From Bacillus sp. FJAT-47783 (GTDB lineage: Bacteria > Bacillota > Bacilli > Bacillales > Aeribacillaceae): 64,000 nucleotides of DNA. A model generated the notes under the pieces. The model searched no databases. It was not told the DNA's origin and saw nothing but the letters and a program-made list of their open reading frames with translations. Each line of letters starts with the position of its first letter. The stretch's first letter is position 1. The stretch covers positions 1-64,000 of the forward strand of contig NZ_JAKZKS010000004.1 of the NCBI RefSeq assembly GCF_022808615.1. The letters are read 5' to 3'. Position numbers and translations under genes: made by a program. This document shows positions 36,500 through 44,860 of this stretch, piece by piece.

Positions 36500-37204
36500 A
36501 TGACATCTCCATATTTGAATATGTTAGCATCTCTTGGAGTAGGTGGCGCACATCCCGGGGGATTAGCCGTAACAAAACAATTGATTGATTATATAAATTT
36601 GAAAAATAATGTCAAAATGATTGATATCGGTTGTGGCACTGGACAAACCGTACAATATCTCCACAATCATGGGTTTACTGTCGTGGGCATTGACGCTAAC
36701 AATGAAATGATTACACGAGCAAGAAAGCGCTTTACAGATGAAGATCCTATTTTGTTGTATCAAATGGACATTGAAAACTTAAAGCAATTAAATCAATCGT
36801 TTCAGTTTGCCTTATGTGAGTCTGTTTTAAGTTTTACAAATCTTTCTCATTCTTTGGAAGCAATTTATCATGTTTTAGAAGAGTGTGGCACGTTAGTTGC
36901 GATCGAAATGGTGATGACGAAACCATTGACCGATAAAGAAAAAAAGGAATTACAGTCATTTTATGGATTCCAACATTTTTACACACGAGAAGAGTGGATA
37001 GCTTTTTTTCAAAAGGAAAAGTATCACGTGATGGATGTCATTCATCCAGACGAATGGATAATAGAAGAAACGGAACCGATGACCGAGTTTGATTTATCCG
37101 GCACCGTTCAAGAAGAACATTTTGAATTATTATCAAAGCATGAACAATTAACAAAAAAATATGAAGACAAACTAAATTACGCTATTTTTATTTGTAAAAA
37201 GTAG
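36500..37204 (+). CDS. yodH: SAM-dependent methyltransferase YodH
   Basis: A 234-residue class I methyltransferase. The SAM-binding motif MIDIGCGTGQTVQYL (about residues 40-54), the acidic residue after beta-2 (VVGIDANNEMI) and the motif YQMDIENL are clear. It begins with an unusual MLASLGVGGAHPGGL segment seen in YodH-like proteins. The substrate is unknown. A ribosome site AGGAAGG precedes the ATG. Confidence 0.87.
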   Translation: MTSPYLNMLASLGVGGAHPGGLAVTKQLIDYINLKNNVKMIDIGCGTGQTVQYLHNHGFTVVGIDANNEMITRARKRFTDEDPILLYQMDIENLKQLNQSFQFALCESVLSFTNLSHSLEAIYHVLEECGTLVAIEMVMTKPLTDKEKKELQSFYGFQHFYTREEWIAFFQKEKYHVMDVIHPDEWIIEETEPMTEFDLSGTVQEEHFELLSKHEQLTKKYEDKLNYAIFICKK

Positions 37205-37223
37205 AATATGGACATTTGTACAA

Positions 37224-37251
37224 ACATCCCTCCCGAAAAGGACATAGTCTA
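37224..37251 (+). promoter_or_regulatory. Sigma-K-type promoter of yodI
   Basis: AC (37224-37225), 17 nt, then CATAGTCTA (37243-37251) matches the sigma-K pattern AC-N16/17-CATANNNTA. It is 31 nt before the yodI start. Late mother-cell expression is inferred. Confidence 0.6.
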
Positions 37252-37281
37252 ACAATGAATAGATGGTAAGGAGGGGGAAAA

Positions 37282-37545
37282 ATGTCTTCAAATATATATG
37301 AATTATGCTGTCGCTACCGTGGTCAACATGTCCGAATTTGGGATAAACGTGGCAGTGTCTACTCAGGTCGTATTGTCAATGTGACACGTAGTAAAGTATA
37401 TATTCAACCGATGATCAAAAGAGGCCCAAGGGGCTTTGGTATCGGCTATTACGGTGGCTATTATGGCGGCTACTACGGAGCACCGATTGCTATTGGACTC
37501 GCCTTTATTGCTGGAATCGCATTAGGTGGATTATTTTTTTGGTAA
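37282..37545 (+). CDS. yodI: YodI-like small protein with Gly-Tyr repeat
   Basis: 87 residues. The first 45 resemble a small beta-barrel (VRIWDKRGSVYSGRIVNVTRSKVYI, Sm-like in pattern); then GIGYYGGYYGGYYG, then a hydrophobic segment (IAIGLAFIAGIALGGLFFW) ending the protein. The role is unknown; the preceding sigma-K-type promoter and Gly-Tyr repeats suggest a coat or crust component. GGAGGGGG precedes the ATG. Confidence 0.78.
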   Translation: MSSNIYELCCRYRGQHVRIWDKRGSVYSGRIVNVTRSKVYIQPMIKRGPRGFGIGYYGGYYGGYYGAPIAIGLAFIAGIALGGLFFW

Positions 37546-37548
37546 GAG

Positions 37549-37595
37549 CAAAAGGGGATCTCATAAGTCGATTTTATCGGCTTATGAGATCCCCC
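37549..37595 (-). terminator. Hairpin between yodI and yodJ
   Basis: A perfect 14-bp stem (GGGGATCTCATAAG and complement). The T run (CCCCTTTTGC) is on the minus strand, so it chiefly serves yodJ. Confidence 0.8.
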
Positions 37596-37644
37596 TGTTG
37601 CATGTTAAATACGTTGAAAATTTTCACCTTATTGGAAAGCATAT

Positions 37645-38439
37645 TTATATTTTTTTTACTTTTCCGAAATATTCTTCAAGCGTTAAATCATTTTCAAATA
37701 ACACTTTCGCTACTTTTTCCCCTACATATCGAATATGCCACGGTTCGTATTGATACAATGTAATATCTTCTTTTCCTTTCGGATAACGTATGATAAAACC
37801 AAATTCGTGTGCGTGTTCTTTTAACCAGATGCCCTCTTTCGTTTCGCCAAATTGCTCTGTAATTTGATAGCCAACACTCTCGCTTGATACATCAATCGTC
37901 AAACCAGTTTGATGTTCACTTTGACCTGGCTGAGCAACGGCTTGAATCGCATGCTCTTCTCCTTTTTGTTCCACTTCATTGTTGAACAGGGATACTTGAT
38001 ATTCATACGGGCGAAATGCAGATACCCCGTAAAGAATAATTCCTTCTTCCTTTGCCGTTTCAAACATTCCTTCTAATGCCTCTGCTGCCTCTTTTCGCAT
38101 ATAACGCTTTGGAATGTCTAAATCACCGAAAGAGAACGGAACATTCGGCATTGTTAAGTCTTCAGGCGTATAATTGGATGGTAGCGAATATTCCTTATTT
38201 ACAAGTACTAATATATTATCAGGATTTTGGATCACTGCTTTGCCATCAACTAGTTCCACTTCGTTAAAAAAATGTGATTCGAGAACAAAGTCTGGGTCAG
38301 CTTTCTTTTCTTCCTCTTTGACAACCGAATCATTCCCTTTATTTTCTATGGATTCTCCCGGATCGTTCTCATTATTTGTGAATGAACACCCTGTTAAAAA
38401 CATTAATGCTGTGAACAAACCTAAAAAGGCTTTTTTCAT
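37645..38439 (-). CDS. yodJ: D-alanyl-D-alanine carboxypeptidase, VanY type, lipoprotein
   Basis: 264 residues. A lipoprotein signal ends in FLTGC at residue 18. The VanY/M15 domain carries PGQSEHQTGLTIDVS (zinc His and Asp) and EPWHIRYVG (Glu and zinc His), so it is probably an active zinc carboxypeptidase trimming pentapeptide stems outside the membrane. An acidic linker follows the lipidated Cys. Confidence 0.92.
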   Translation of the reverse strand: MKKAFLGLFTALMFLTGCSFTNNENDPGESIENKGNDSVVKEEEKKADPDFVLESHFFNEVELVDGKAVIQNPDNILVLVNKEYSLPSNYTPEDLTMPNVPFSFGDLDIPKRYMRKEAAEALEGMFETAKEEGIILYGVSAFRPYEYQVSLFNNEVEQKGEEHAIQAVAQPGQSEHQTGLTIDVSSESVGYQITEQFGETKEGIWLKEHAHEFGFIIRYPKGKEDITLYQYEPWHIRYVGEKVAKVLFENDLTLEEYFGKVKKI

Positions 38440-38543
38440 GGTCCTTTCCCACCTTAAATCAAATTATTACAAGTATACGTTTCATCATTTTTATTATAAA
38501 CGGAGGACATGGAAGCCTCCCATGCCCTTTTTTCACCATTTCC

Positions 38544-39248
38544 TTATTCTTTTAACGCTGATTCCAAAGCAATTTCAATCATTTCGTTAAAAGTTGTTTG
38601 CCTTTCTTCAGCCGTTGTTTCTTCACCTGTTAACACATGATCACTAACGGTTAATACAGAAAGTGCTTTACGACCATATTTGGCTGCTAACGTATAAAGT
38701 GCAGCTGTTTCCATTTCGATCGCTAAAATTCCGTATTGTGCCCATTTTTCAAGTTCGGCATTATCATTATAAAACATATCGGCCGTAAAGACATTTCCAA
38801 CTTTTACATCAATATTGTGTTTTTTGGCAGCATCATAGGCGTTCTTTAATAATTCAAAGTTTGCACTTGGTGCGTAGTCAACCCCACCGAATGTTAATCG
38901 ATTCATTTGCGAATCAGTAGATGCAGACATCGCTAAAATGACATCGCGAACGTTTACATCCTTTTGGATAGCTCCACATGAACCAACGCGGATTAATGTT
39001 TGCACATCGTATTCACGCATTAATTCATTAATATAAATCGAAATAGACGGCACACCCATTCCTGTTCCTTGAACAGAAATACGCTTGCCTTTATATGTAC
39101 CTGTAAACCCTAACATACCACGCACTTCATTATAGCACGTAATATCATTTAAAAAAGTCTCGGCAATATATTTTGCACGAAGTGGATCCCCTGGAAGTAA
39201 AACGATATCAGCAATATCCCCTTTTTTTGCACCAATATGTACGCTCAT
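38544..39248 (-). CDS. deoD: Purine nucleoside phosphorylase DeoD
   Basis: A 234-residue hexameric PNP that phosphorolyses adenosine, inosine and guanosine (and deoxy forms) in purine salvage. The start [27 protein letters not shown], phosphate-site RVGSCGA, MEMETAAL-like [13 protein letters not shown] and the catalytic Asp in [10 protein letters not shown] are intact. It is a single gene upstream of yodJ. Confidence 0.96.
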   Translation of the reverse strand: MSVHIGAKKGDIADIVLLPGDPLRAKYIAETFLNDITCYNEVRGMLGFTGTYKGKRISVQGTGMGVPSISIYINELMREYDVQTLIRVGSCGAIQKDVNVRDVILAMSASTDSQMNRLTFGGVDYAPSANFELLKNAYDAAKKHNIDVKVGNVFTADMFYNDNAELEKWAQYGILAIEMETAALYTLAAKYGRKALSVLTVSDHVLTGEETTAEERQTTFNEMIEIALESALKE

Positions 39249-39449
39249 ATAATATCCTCCTTATGAAAATTACTAGCACAACAATAGTATCATAACTCAA
39301 TCTAATGATAAATAATCTCCTCTATTACGTTCTTGTTACAAAACGATTTACACGTGAACATTTTTACATTTACTGAAAAAGTCGTATGAATTCTCTTTGT
39401 AACACACATGCTATCAAAAGAAACAACCATGTGATAAGGAGGCCGAAAA

Positions 39450-39593
39450 ATGGGGAAAAAGCATCGAAATCGAGTAAACGCACCGAAAAAAAACAATCAT
39501 ATTCCGAAAGCTGATATAATCGCAGAACATGAAGCGCATGATAAAGAATATTCTGCAAATAAACGAAAAAATGGTCCTGGGCATCGATTATAA
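39450..39593 (+). CDS. Hypothetical small basic protein
   Basis: 47 residues: MGKKHRNRVNAPKKNNHIPK, then an acidic/His patch (AEHEAHDKEYSANKRKN) ending GPGHRL. AAGGAGG lies 7 nt before the ATG, strong support for translation. Composition resembles small spore-core proteins, but no SASP motif is seen. A weak hairpin with T run follows at about 39620-39645. Confidence 0.7.
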   Translation: MGKKHRNRVNAPKKNNHIPKADIIAEHEAHDKEYSANKRKNGPGHRL

Positions 39594-39681
39594 CGAAACC
39601 TTCAACCATACAATGTATTTGAACAAAAGTGCTTATCGCTTTTCTTTTTGTCGATTAGAATACAGAAACAAAAAAGCATAT

Positions 39682-39732
39682 AAACAAACCGTTTATCTCA
39701 CATCTTAATTGTTAAGATAGACGGTTTGTTTA
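39682..39732 (-). terminator. Terminator of yodL
   Basis: AAACAAACCGT pairs with ACGGTTTGTTT; an inner ATCT/AGAT region extends it. It overlaps the yodL stop codon. Confidence 0.8.
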
Positions 39733-40041
39733 TCGTACGTGAATACGATTAACTTTTACCCATCCGCCAGATTGAAGCTGATAATACGTTTGTCCTCTCT
39801 TCCCTTCGTCAATTAAGATGATATCTCCTGTTGCGACATATCTCGCCTCATAATCTGGAGGCATCGTATCAGGTATATTAAACTTCCGAAAAGTTTTGTC
39901 TAATGCATCTTCGTGGCTTTTAGCTGGAACGAGTAAACGATAAACGGCTTTATAGCCTTTGTCATCCCCATACTTAGGGGTTTGAAAAAGAGTAATATCG
40001 AATTCCGTTACGTTACTTTTAAAGTTAAACAGAGATACCAT
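39730..40041 (-). CDS. yodL: YodL-domain protein
   Basis: 103 residues, matching YodL: FDITLFQTPKYGDDKGYKAVYRLLVPAKSHEDALD and ARYVATGDIILIDEG. It is small, soluble and of unknown function; overexpression of B. subtilis YodL has been tied to cell-shape change through MreB, as I recall. GGGGGGAG precedes the ATG. Confidence 0.85.
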   Translation of the reverse strand: MVSLFNFKSNVTEFDITLFQTPKYGDDKGYKAVYRLLVPAKSHEDALDKTFRKFNIPDTMPPDYEARYVATGDIILIDEGKRGQTYYQLQSGGWVKVNRIHVR

Positions 40042-40107
40042 CAATCTCCCCCCATCGCCTTTATATTATGTATTAGATTTTTTTGCCAAGAATCCTCTTT
40101 TAAAGAT

Positions 40108-40716
40108 CTACAATTTTTGTCGAACGAACTGAAAAATTGCAATAATGATTAAAAGCCATACTGTGCCTGCTGCAAATCCCGCCAAAATGTCGGTTACATA
40201 ATGAACCCCAACATATACACGACTAATACCAATAAGAAAAATAAACAACATCGGTGCGATGAAGTAAAATTTGTTTTCTTCTCGTCCAGGTTTTTGGATG
40301 ATCCATAAATAAATAAAAAATCCATAGATTGCCGTAGAATTCATAGCATGTCCACTTGGGAAACTAAATTCACCAACATCAATGATTCGGTTCAAGTCAG
40401 GTCGTTCCCGATGAAACAATTCTTTTAAAAAACGATTGAATGCACGTACAGAAAAAAGGTTTATGTACAGAAAAATAAAAGGGAGCCATTTCCTTTTCCA
40501 AATAAAATAAACCGAAATGATGACAGTAAGTGGCCCTATCACTTTAATCGAACCGACAGTAGTAAAAAAAATCATGACATTTGTCAGCCAACGATTCCGC
40601 AAATGCTCACCATATAGGATCATTTGTTCATCGATTGCTTGTATGAAAGAAGTTTGAATCATCCAGGATAAAACAAGAAATACAACAAGTCCGACGATGA
40701 GTGGTTTGTATCTCAC
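40108..40716 (-). CDS. yodM: PAP2-family membrane phosphatase YodM
   Basis: 202 residues, six hydrophobic segments. The PAP2 motifs are complete: KELFHRERPDLNR (motif 1, K-x6-RP), FPSGHAMNSTAIYG (PSGH, motif 2) and SRVYVGVHYVTDILAG (SR-x5-H-x3-D, motif 3). It dephosphorylates lipid pyrophosphates or phosphatidylglycerol phosphate at the outer face of the membrane; B. subtilis YodM has been reported to act on undecaprenyl or PG phosphates. It ends 60 bp before yodL. Confidence 0.9.
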   Translation of the reverse strand: MRYKPLIVGLVVFLVLSWMIQTSFIQAIDEQMILYGEHLRNRWLTNVMIFFTTVGSIKVIGPLTVIISVYFIWKRKWLPFIFLYINLFSVRAFNRFLKELFHRERPDLNRIIDVGEFSFPSGHAMNSTAIYGFFIYLWIIQKPGREENKFYFIAPMLFIFLIGISRVYVGVHYVTDILAGFAAGTVWLLIIIAIFQFVRQKL

Positions 40717-40732
40717 TTATATTCCTCCTCAA

Positions 40733-40766
40733 CAAAAAAATTAGCCGAACAATCGGCTAATTTTTT
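40733..40766 (-). terminator. Terminator of the kinase-spo0M operon
   Basis: A stem of about 11 bp (AAATTAGCCGA and complement) with a 4-nt loop; T7 on the minus strand. It overlaps the spo0M stop. Confidence 0.9.
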
Positions 40767-41535
40767 AACAATAACGATTAAGTAAATCGGCTAATTGTTC
40801 GGTTAGATGATGGATATCACGATTTGTAATCGTTACCTTAACTAATGATTCATCCATTTCTAAAGCTTCTGCTAAAAATCCAGCAAGCCCTCTTGCACGA
40901 CGGTCAATTTCAAATACAACTTCAATTTCATTTTGTGAAATTTGGAAAAATACAACTTCTAACTCGTCTAATCTTCCTCGGAATGGCCCTTCTACTGGAT
41001 AAAACTCAAATTCTTGAATAAACGGTAGCCGTTTTCTAAGGCGATAGGGCGCTTCTTCATTTTCCACCTGCTTTAATTGAAACCCTAACTCGCCGATACT
41101 TTTAAACACGGCATTAGTTAGCTCATTCGGAACGACTTCAATATAGTCCCGATCTTCGGGATCAACAGCACCTTTAATATCTAATCCTGTGTGTATCCAA
41201 ACACGTGATGAACCTTTTGTAATTGGGGTATCTAATGGTAGTTGAAAAGAGAAAGGAATCGTCTTATGTTCATTAGCTGTTATAACAAAAGGTTCATTCA
41301 GTTTAACTTTTGCAATTTCAGCTTGTTTTGTATATTTTTGGTCATCATCCTCTTTCATATACGTAGCCAATACCGTTAAATAAATTTCATCTATTTTTTG
41401 CTCAACGTTTCCACCTTTTACTTCCACAACACCTTCAATGATTTCCCCTGCACAAAACGAATTAGAAGCTAACTTCGTGTCCACTTTCGCAGCTCCAATA
41501 CCAATACTTGCAAACATTTTATGAAAGAACGACAT
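40765..41535 (-). CDS. spo0M: Sporulation-control protein Spo0M
   Basis: A 256-residue arrestin-like protein. The N-terminal SFFHKMFASIGIGAAKVDTKL and the beta-sandwich region (PFVITANEHKTIPFSFQLPLDTPIT) are diagnostic. Spo0M influences early sporulation and cell division in B. subtilis by an unresolved mechanism. Its start overlaps the 3' end of the kinase gene by 17 nt, with AGGAGG inside that gene, so it is translationally coupled. In B. subtilis spo0M is elsewhere and lacks this kinase partner, as far as I recall. Confidence 0.92.
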   Translation of the reverse strand: MSFFHKMFASIGIGAAKVDTKLASNSFCAGEIIEGVVEVKGGNVEQKIDEIYLTVLATYMKEDDDQKYTKQAEIAKVKLNEPFVITANEHKTIPFSFQLPLDTPITKGSSRVWIHTGLDIKGAVDPEDRDYIEVVPNELTNAVFKSIGELGFQLKQVENEEAPYRLRKRLPFIQEFEFYPVEGPFRGRLDELEVVFFQISQNEIEVVFEIDRRARGLAGFLAEALEMDESLVKVTITNRDIHHLTEQLADLLNRYC

Positions 41536-42328
41536 GTTTTTCTCCTCCTAAAAGCATCGATTGTACATCATATATAACTTGATGAATATTTTGATAAGGC
41601 TGTTCAATCATTAATAATTTCCGAATAATGTAGCGCGCTTGACTCGTAAGTACTAATTCTTTCTCCCAGCTTTGTTCCTCACAATTTGATTTCGGTTCAT
41701 ATGTTGAGTATAGCAAAAAAAGAACTAAATGCCCGAGTGCATAAAAATCGCTTTCAAAACGAATTTCTCGCATGAGTCTTTTTTCGATTTCGTATTGAGA
41801 AATTTGTTCTTCAATATCATGAATTCTTCTCGCTAATCCAAAATCAATGAGATGAATCGTATCTCCATCTACTAAAATATTCGGAATTCGCAAATCTCTA
41901 TGGACAATCCCCTTACTATGCAAATATTTTACCACTTGCAGTACCTTCCATAAATAATAAAACGCATCCGTTTCCGAATATTTCGTTTTTTGTCCAAATA
42001 TTTTTTCTTCAAACGTTTGTCCTTTTTTATATTCCATTATGATGAAGTGATGTTTTTTCGTTTTGATCTCTTCTAAAAATGTCGGAATAGACGGGTGGTC
42101 AAGCACGTTCAACATTTCTTTTTCCGTTTGAAATGATTGAATACCTTTTGGGTGATATCGCTTATGTTTTCGTAATTGTTTAATCACCACTTCTTCCTTC
42201 GAATGGTGTGATTGTCCAACATATGTGATACCATAACTGCCAATTCCTAGAAACCTACTAATTTGATAGTCCCCGACCATCGTGCCACGCTTTAATTTTC
42301 GTTCAAAACATAAAAGCTTAGTCAACAT
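41519..42328 (-). CDS. Hanks-type serine/threonine protein kinase
   Basis: 269 residues, kinase domain only. Glycine loop GIGSYGITYVG, catalytic Lys in VVIKQL, HRDLRIPNIL loop with catalytic Asp, and DFGLARRIH are intact. The activation segment lacks a clear APE motif. No transmembrane or PASTA region, so it is cytoplasmic, similar to YrzF-type kinases. Its ATG overlaps the stop of the upstream small gene (TAATG) and its end overlaps spo0M. Spo0M or the upstream Tyr/Lys/His-rich peptide are natural substrate candidates; that is inference. Confidence 0.88.
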   Translation of the reverse strand: MLTKLLCFERKLKRGTMVGDYQISRFLGIGSYGITYVGQSHHSKEEVVIKQLRKHKRYHPKGIQSFQTEKEMLNVLDHPSIPTFLEEIKTKKHHFIIMEYKKGQTFEEKIFGQKTKYSETDAFYYLWKVLQVVKYLHSKGIVHRDLRIPNILVDGDTIHLIDFGLARRIHDIEEQISQYEIEKRLMREIRFESDFYALGHLVLFLLYSTYEPKSNCEEQSWEKELVLTSQARYIIRKLLMIEQPYQNIHQVIYDVQSMLLGGEKHVVLS

Positions 42329-42522
42329 TAGCTTGAATAAAAGCTTGAGAAAAATCCGCTTGATTTATGTTTCCTTTTGTAAAAATGGTGCCCATGATGC
42401 TTTGGATAATGGTGTGGACGATGGTGATCATAACTACTCGTATAGTGACGGTAACGCTTCTTCTTATAGTAACTACTATCATATTTACTGCCGACGAGTG
42501 ATTTTAGTAGCTTTTTAAACAT
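42328..42522 (-). CDS. Small His/Tyr/Lys-rich protein, first gene of the kinase operon
   Basis: 64 residues, strongly basic: an amphipathic start MFKKLLKSLVGSKYDSSYYKKK, then YRHYTSSYDHHRPHHYPKHHG and a Ser/Phe tail. No known domain. AAAGGAGATG lies 9 nt before the ATG at 42522. Stop and kinase start share a base. The His-rich middle could bind metal; Ser/Thr/Tyr residues could be phosphorylated by the adjacent kinase. Similar compositions occur in spore-coat peptides. Confidence 0.7.
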   Translation of the reverse strand: MFKKLLKSLVGSKYDSSYYKKKRYRHYTSSYDHHRPHHYPKHHGHHFYKRKHKSSGFFSSFYSS

Positions 42523-42605
42523 GTATTCAACATCTCCTTTTCTCTTTCCTATCATTCTTACGTTTTGTTATCAAAAGAAGTTTCATTTTATTATAAGAAA
42601 AACGG

Positions 42606-42661
42606 GAAGCGCCTGTTTTGCCCCAGACAAAAATGGTCTTACGATGAAAAGGCGCTTTCAC
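42606..42661. repeat. Hairpin element upstream of the kinase operon
   Basis: GAAGCGCCT pairs with AGGCGCTTTC, with an inner AGAC/GTCT hairpin. It resembles the AAGCGC-type extragenic repeats of bacilli. The remaining space from 42523 to 42772 has no gene. Confidence 0.4.
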
Positions 42662-42772
42662 GTTTGTAATTTTTTCTTACATAAAATAAGTTCTGATCAT
42701 ATTACAAGAAAAAATGCGGGAATTCATGCCCACATTTCACCAAGAAGTTAATTTTTTTTAGGGAAACTGTTA

Positions 42773-42952
42773 TCACCCTTCATCTATATCAATTTCTTCT
42801 TCTATCACACATTTTTCGATTAAAAAATCAAACGTAATATCGGCTAATTCATAAGCCTCATCTTCAGAAGGTAAAAAGCCTCGGTTTAGTAACTCCTGAA
42901 AAAAATATTCTGCGAGTTCTTCCGTATCTATGACAAATTCGATTTCCCTCAA
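42773..42952 (-). CDS. yozD: YozD-like small acidic protein (TTG start)
   Basis: 59 residues, pI very low: MREIEFVIDTEELAEYFFQE, then ELADITFDFLIEKCVIEEE and IDIDEG. It matches YozD by sequence pattern and position between yodM and yodN. It starts at TTG with AAAGGGGG 8 nt upstream. Helical, soluble, of unknown function. Confidence 0.8.
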   Translation of the reverse strand: MREIEFVIDTEELAEYFFQELLNRGFLPSEDEAYELADITFDFLIEKCVIEEEIDIDEG

Positions 42953-43076
42953 GCGATCGCCCCCCTTTGTTATTGTTTATGATGATTTAAGCAATTGTAT
43001 GTCAACAATGCATAAATGATTGTTCCCTCTCATACGTATGAAGTAAATGGACAAGCTTGTAAGGGGGATTGAATTT

Positions 43077-43280
43077 ATGCGTCAAATTCAAAAAATGGAG
43101 AATATACATGTTGAAGATAAAACAAATAGAAAAGGATTCGTAGAAGAGAATGTGCTGACAGCTTTTTTAGATAGTGAGCACATCGATCACTTGTTAAATA
43201 AACTAAATCGTTCATTATGGATGCTCATCGTTTTCTTTTGCATCCCGTATTTTGTTTATTTATTCATTCAAATTCTTTAA
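43077..43280 (+). CDS. Small single-pass membrane protein
   Basis: 67 residues: a polar helical N-terminal part, then one hydrophobic segment at the very C terminus (SLWMLIVFFCIPYFVYLFIQIL), i.e. a tail-anchored layout. AAGGGGG lies 9 nt before the ATG at 43077; an in-frame ATG at 43047 has no site. It is convergent with yodN with no gap. Not recognised. Confidence 0.65.
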   Translation: MRQIQKMENIHVEDKTNRKGFVEENVLTAFLDSEHIDHLLNKLNRSLWMLIVFFCIPYFVYLFIQIL

Positions 43281-43281
43281 C

Positions 43282-43950
43282 TTAATTCGAATATTTTTTT
43301 AAATGCTCAATGATAAATTCCATGATTTCCTTATATTCTGCATTTCCAAACCATTGATATAGAAGCTTGTAATCATTATAAATATCTAATAATGAATCAA
43401 TTAACTGCCTTTGATTAAGTGAAGGTGGTTTCTCGTTTGGCTGCTCGGGTATAGGTAATTGGGCAATTACAGCAGTATCTGCTGTTTGTTCTGATAGAAG
43501 ATGAGTCATATGAATATGATAAAAAAATTTCTCGGCATCATGCTGACTTAATATCATTGTTATTTCTTCCTCTGATGCTTCCATCCATTCCCCATCGCGA
43601 ACTCTTACTAATTCATATCTAACTTCCTCCCAAGCATCTTCTTTATAGCGCCATAACTCTGTCCGAATTCCAATCACTTTAAACAAATCTTGACCATAAC
43701 CGTTCACTTGAACGATGTCACCAATTCCAAAGTCATATTGGATTTCAATAATTTCAGACTCATATACATTTCCCTCAAATTCTGATAAAGGGGTGAGCGT
43801 ATTTTCAAAATACAATATATCACTATGGTTCACTTCATATAAATAATCCTCATTCATTCGATGGATGTTCGTAATCGTACCGACTGTACCGTAAATTGTA
43901 ATCACGACAATATCACCAATTTTAAATTTCGGCTTCTTCTTTCTCCCCAC
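43282..43950 (-). CDS. yodN: YodN-like protein of unknown function (GTG start)
   Basis: 222 residues. The N-terminal half contains two SH3-like barrels (KIGDIVVITIYGTVGTITNI; FGIGDIVQVNGYGQDLFKVIGI); the C terminus is helical and ends LLDIYNDYKLLYQWFGNAEY. A GTG at 43950 follows AAGGAGAG, better than the unsupported start at 43986. It corresponds to yodN by order. Confidence 0.75.
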   Translation of the reverse strand: MGRKKKPKFKIGDIVVITIYGTVGTITNIHRMNEDYLYEVNHSDILYFENTLTPLSEFEGNVYESEIIEIQYDFGIGDIVQVNGYGQDLFKVIGIRTELWRYKEDAWEEVRYELVRVRDGEWMEASEEEITMILSQHDAEKFFYHIHMTHLLSEQTADTAVIAQLPIPEQPNEKPPSLNQRQLIDSLLDIYNDYKLLYQWFGNAEYKEIMEFIIEHLKKYSN

Positions 43951-44096
43951 GGTACATCTCTCCTTGTCGTGATTTACGGTTATCACATTATATGCAAAAA
44001 CATTTTATATGAGATAGAAAGACAACCTAAAAAGAAAGCGCTTTGGAATTTGTATAGGCTCTTTCTATCATCATTCAATGTTCTTTATGTAAAATA

Positions 44097-44127
44097 AGCC
44101 AATCCCCATTGCAAATGAGGATTGGCT
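44097..44127 (-). terminator. Terminator of yozE
   Basis: The 9-bp stem AGCCAATCC/GGATTGGCT has a 13-nt loop and a TTATTTT tail on the minus strand. Confidence 0.65.
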
Positions 44128-44183
44128 ATAAAGTGAAACTTCATTCAGTGGGGGTCTTACTGCCCGTTAAGAGTGGGATAAAG
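44128..44183. repeat. Dispersed element, copy 2 (short form)
   Basis: ATAAAGTGAAACTTCATTCAG joins directly to a right part ending TTAAGAGTGGGATAAAG. It equals the two ends of the 247-bp element at 54087 with about 190 bp of interior removed. Confidence 0.65.
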
Positions 44184-44191
44184 TAACGAAC

Positions 44192-44416
44192 TCATGATTT
44201 CCCATTTTCCATTACATATTTTTCCCATGCTTCATCGAATATGGTCATACTTTCTAAATAAAATCCATTCAACTCTAAATAGGAACTAATTTCTTCATAA
44301 CTCGAAGACATTTTCGGAAAGCTATGGTCTTGGTAAGCATCATTGGCAAACTGGCTAATTACATCTCTCGGCTTTGGATGACGATATTTCATTAAAAAAT
44401 GATAAAACGATTTCAA
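44192..44416 (-). CDS. yozE: YozE family protein (SAM-like fold)
   Basis: 74 residues, starting LKSFYHFLMKYRHPKPRD, close to YozE of B. subtilis. The TTG at 44416 follows GAGGGTG by 6 nt and gives the family length; a GTG 9 nt upstream overlaps that site. A four-helix SAM-like fold is known for the family (UPF0346/DUF1250); the role is unknown. Confidence 0.85.
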   Translation of the reverse strand: MKSFYHFLMKYRHPKPRDVISQFANDAYQDHSFPKMSSSYEEISSYLELNGFYLESMTIFDEAWEKYVMENGKS

Positions 44417-44581
44417 CTCTTTCACCCTCTATTGACAATGTTGATGATTTCGCATCACGAAATTTTCGTTCCTTTCATTATAGTCATAAATAACAGAAGG
44501 TGAAAAGAGTGAATAGGAAAGATCATGGAGAATATTGGTCTTCAGTTCTTTCATTTCATACTAAACAATCACACCATGAAG

Positions 44582-44860
44582 TTACGAATAATCAAAATAG
44601 TTTCTTTTTAAGAGCCGTTCCATATTCATTAACTGTTCATATGAAACGGATTTCGTTAATTTTGTTCGGTCAATTAAAAACAATTGGTCATCAATCTCTT
44701 TGATTGTTTGCTCATCTTGGTACTTCATTCCACATTGTGGACAAGTGATACACGGTGTCTCGGTGATTTCAATAGCTCTAGTACCATCGGGAAGTTCCCA
44801 ATAAACTGTATTTGTTTCTTTTTGCGCGCTGTCGGCTTGACACCACTCACATTGTACCAT
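44582..44860 (-). CDS. yokU: YokU-family zinc-finger protein
   Basis: 92 residues with two CxxC pairs (QCEWCQAD and TCPQCGMKY) that should bind one zinc ion. YokU-like proteins are found only with kamA, with which it shares the TAATG stop-start overlap here. The role is unknown; an accessory function to aminomutase expression or activation is inferred from linkage. Confidence 0.85.
   Translation of the reverse strand: MVQCEWCQADSAQKETNTVYWELPDGTRAIEITETPCITCPQCGMKYQDEQTIKEIDDQLFLIDRTKLTKSVSYEQLMNMERLLKRNYFDYS

Noticed and set aside
38500-38535. Hairpin GGACATGG/CCATGCCC between yodJ and deoD as a deoD terminator
   Set aside because: The T run is on the plus strand while deoD is on the minus strand, and the stem has a mismatch; function uncertain.
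44500-44703. Plus-strand open frame beginning MKRVNRKDHGEYWSS
   Set aside because: GAAGGTG precedes a GTG, but about 120 nt of the frame lies antisense to the yokU end, where its composition is that of a shadow frame. The first 25 codons alone are not convincing.
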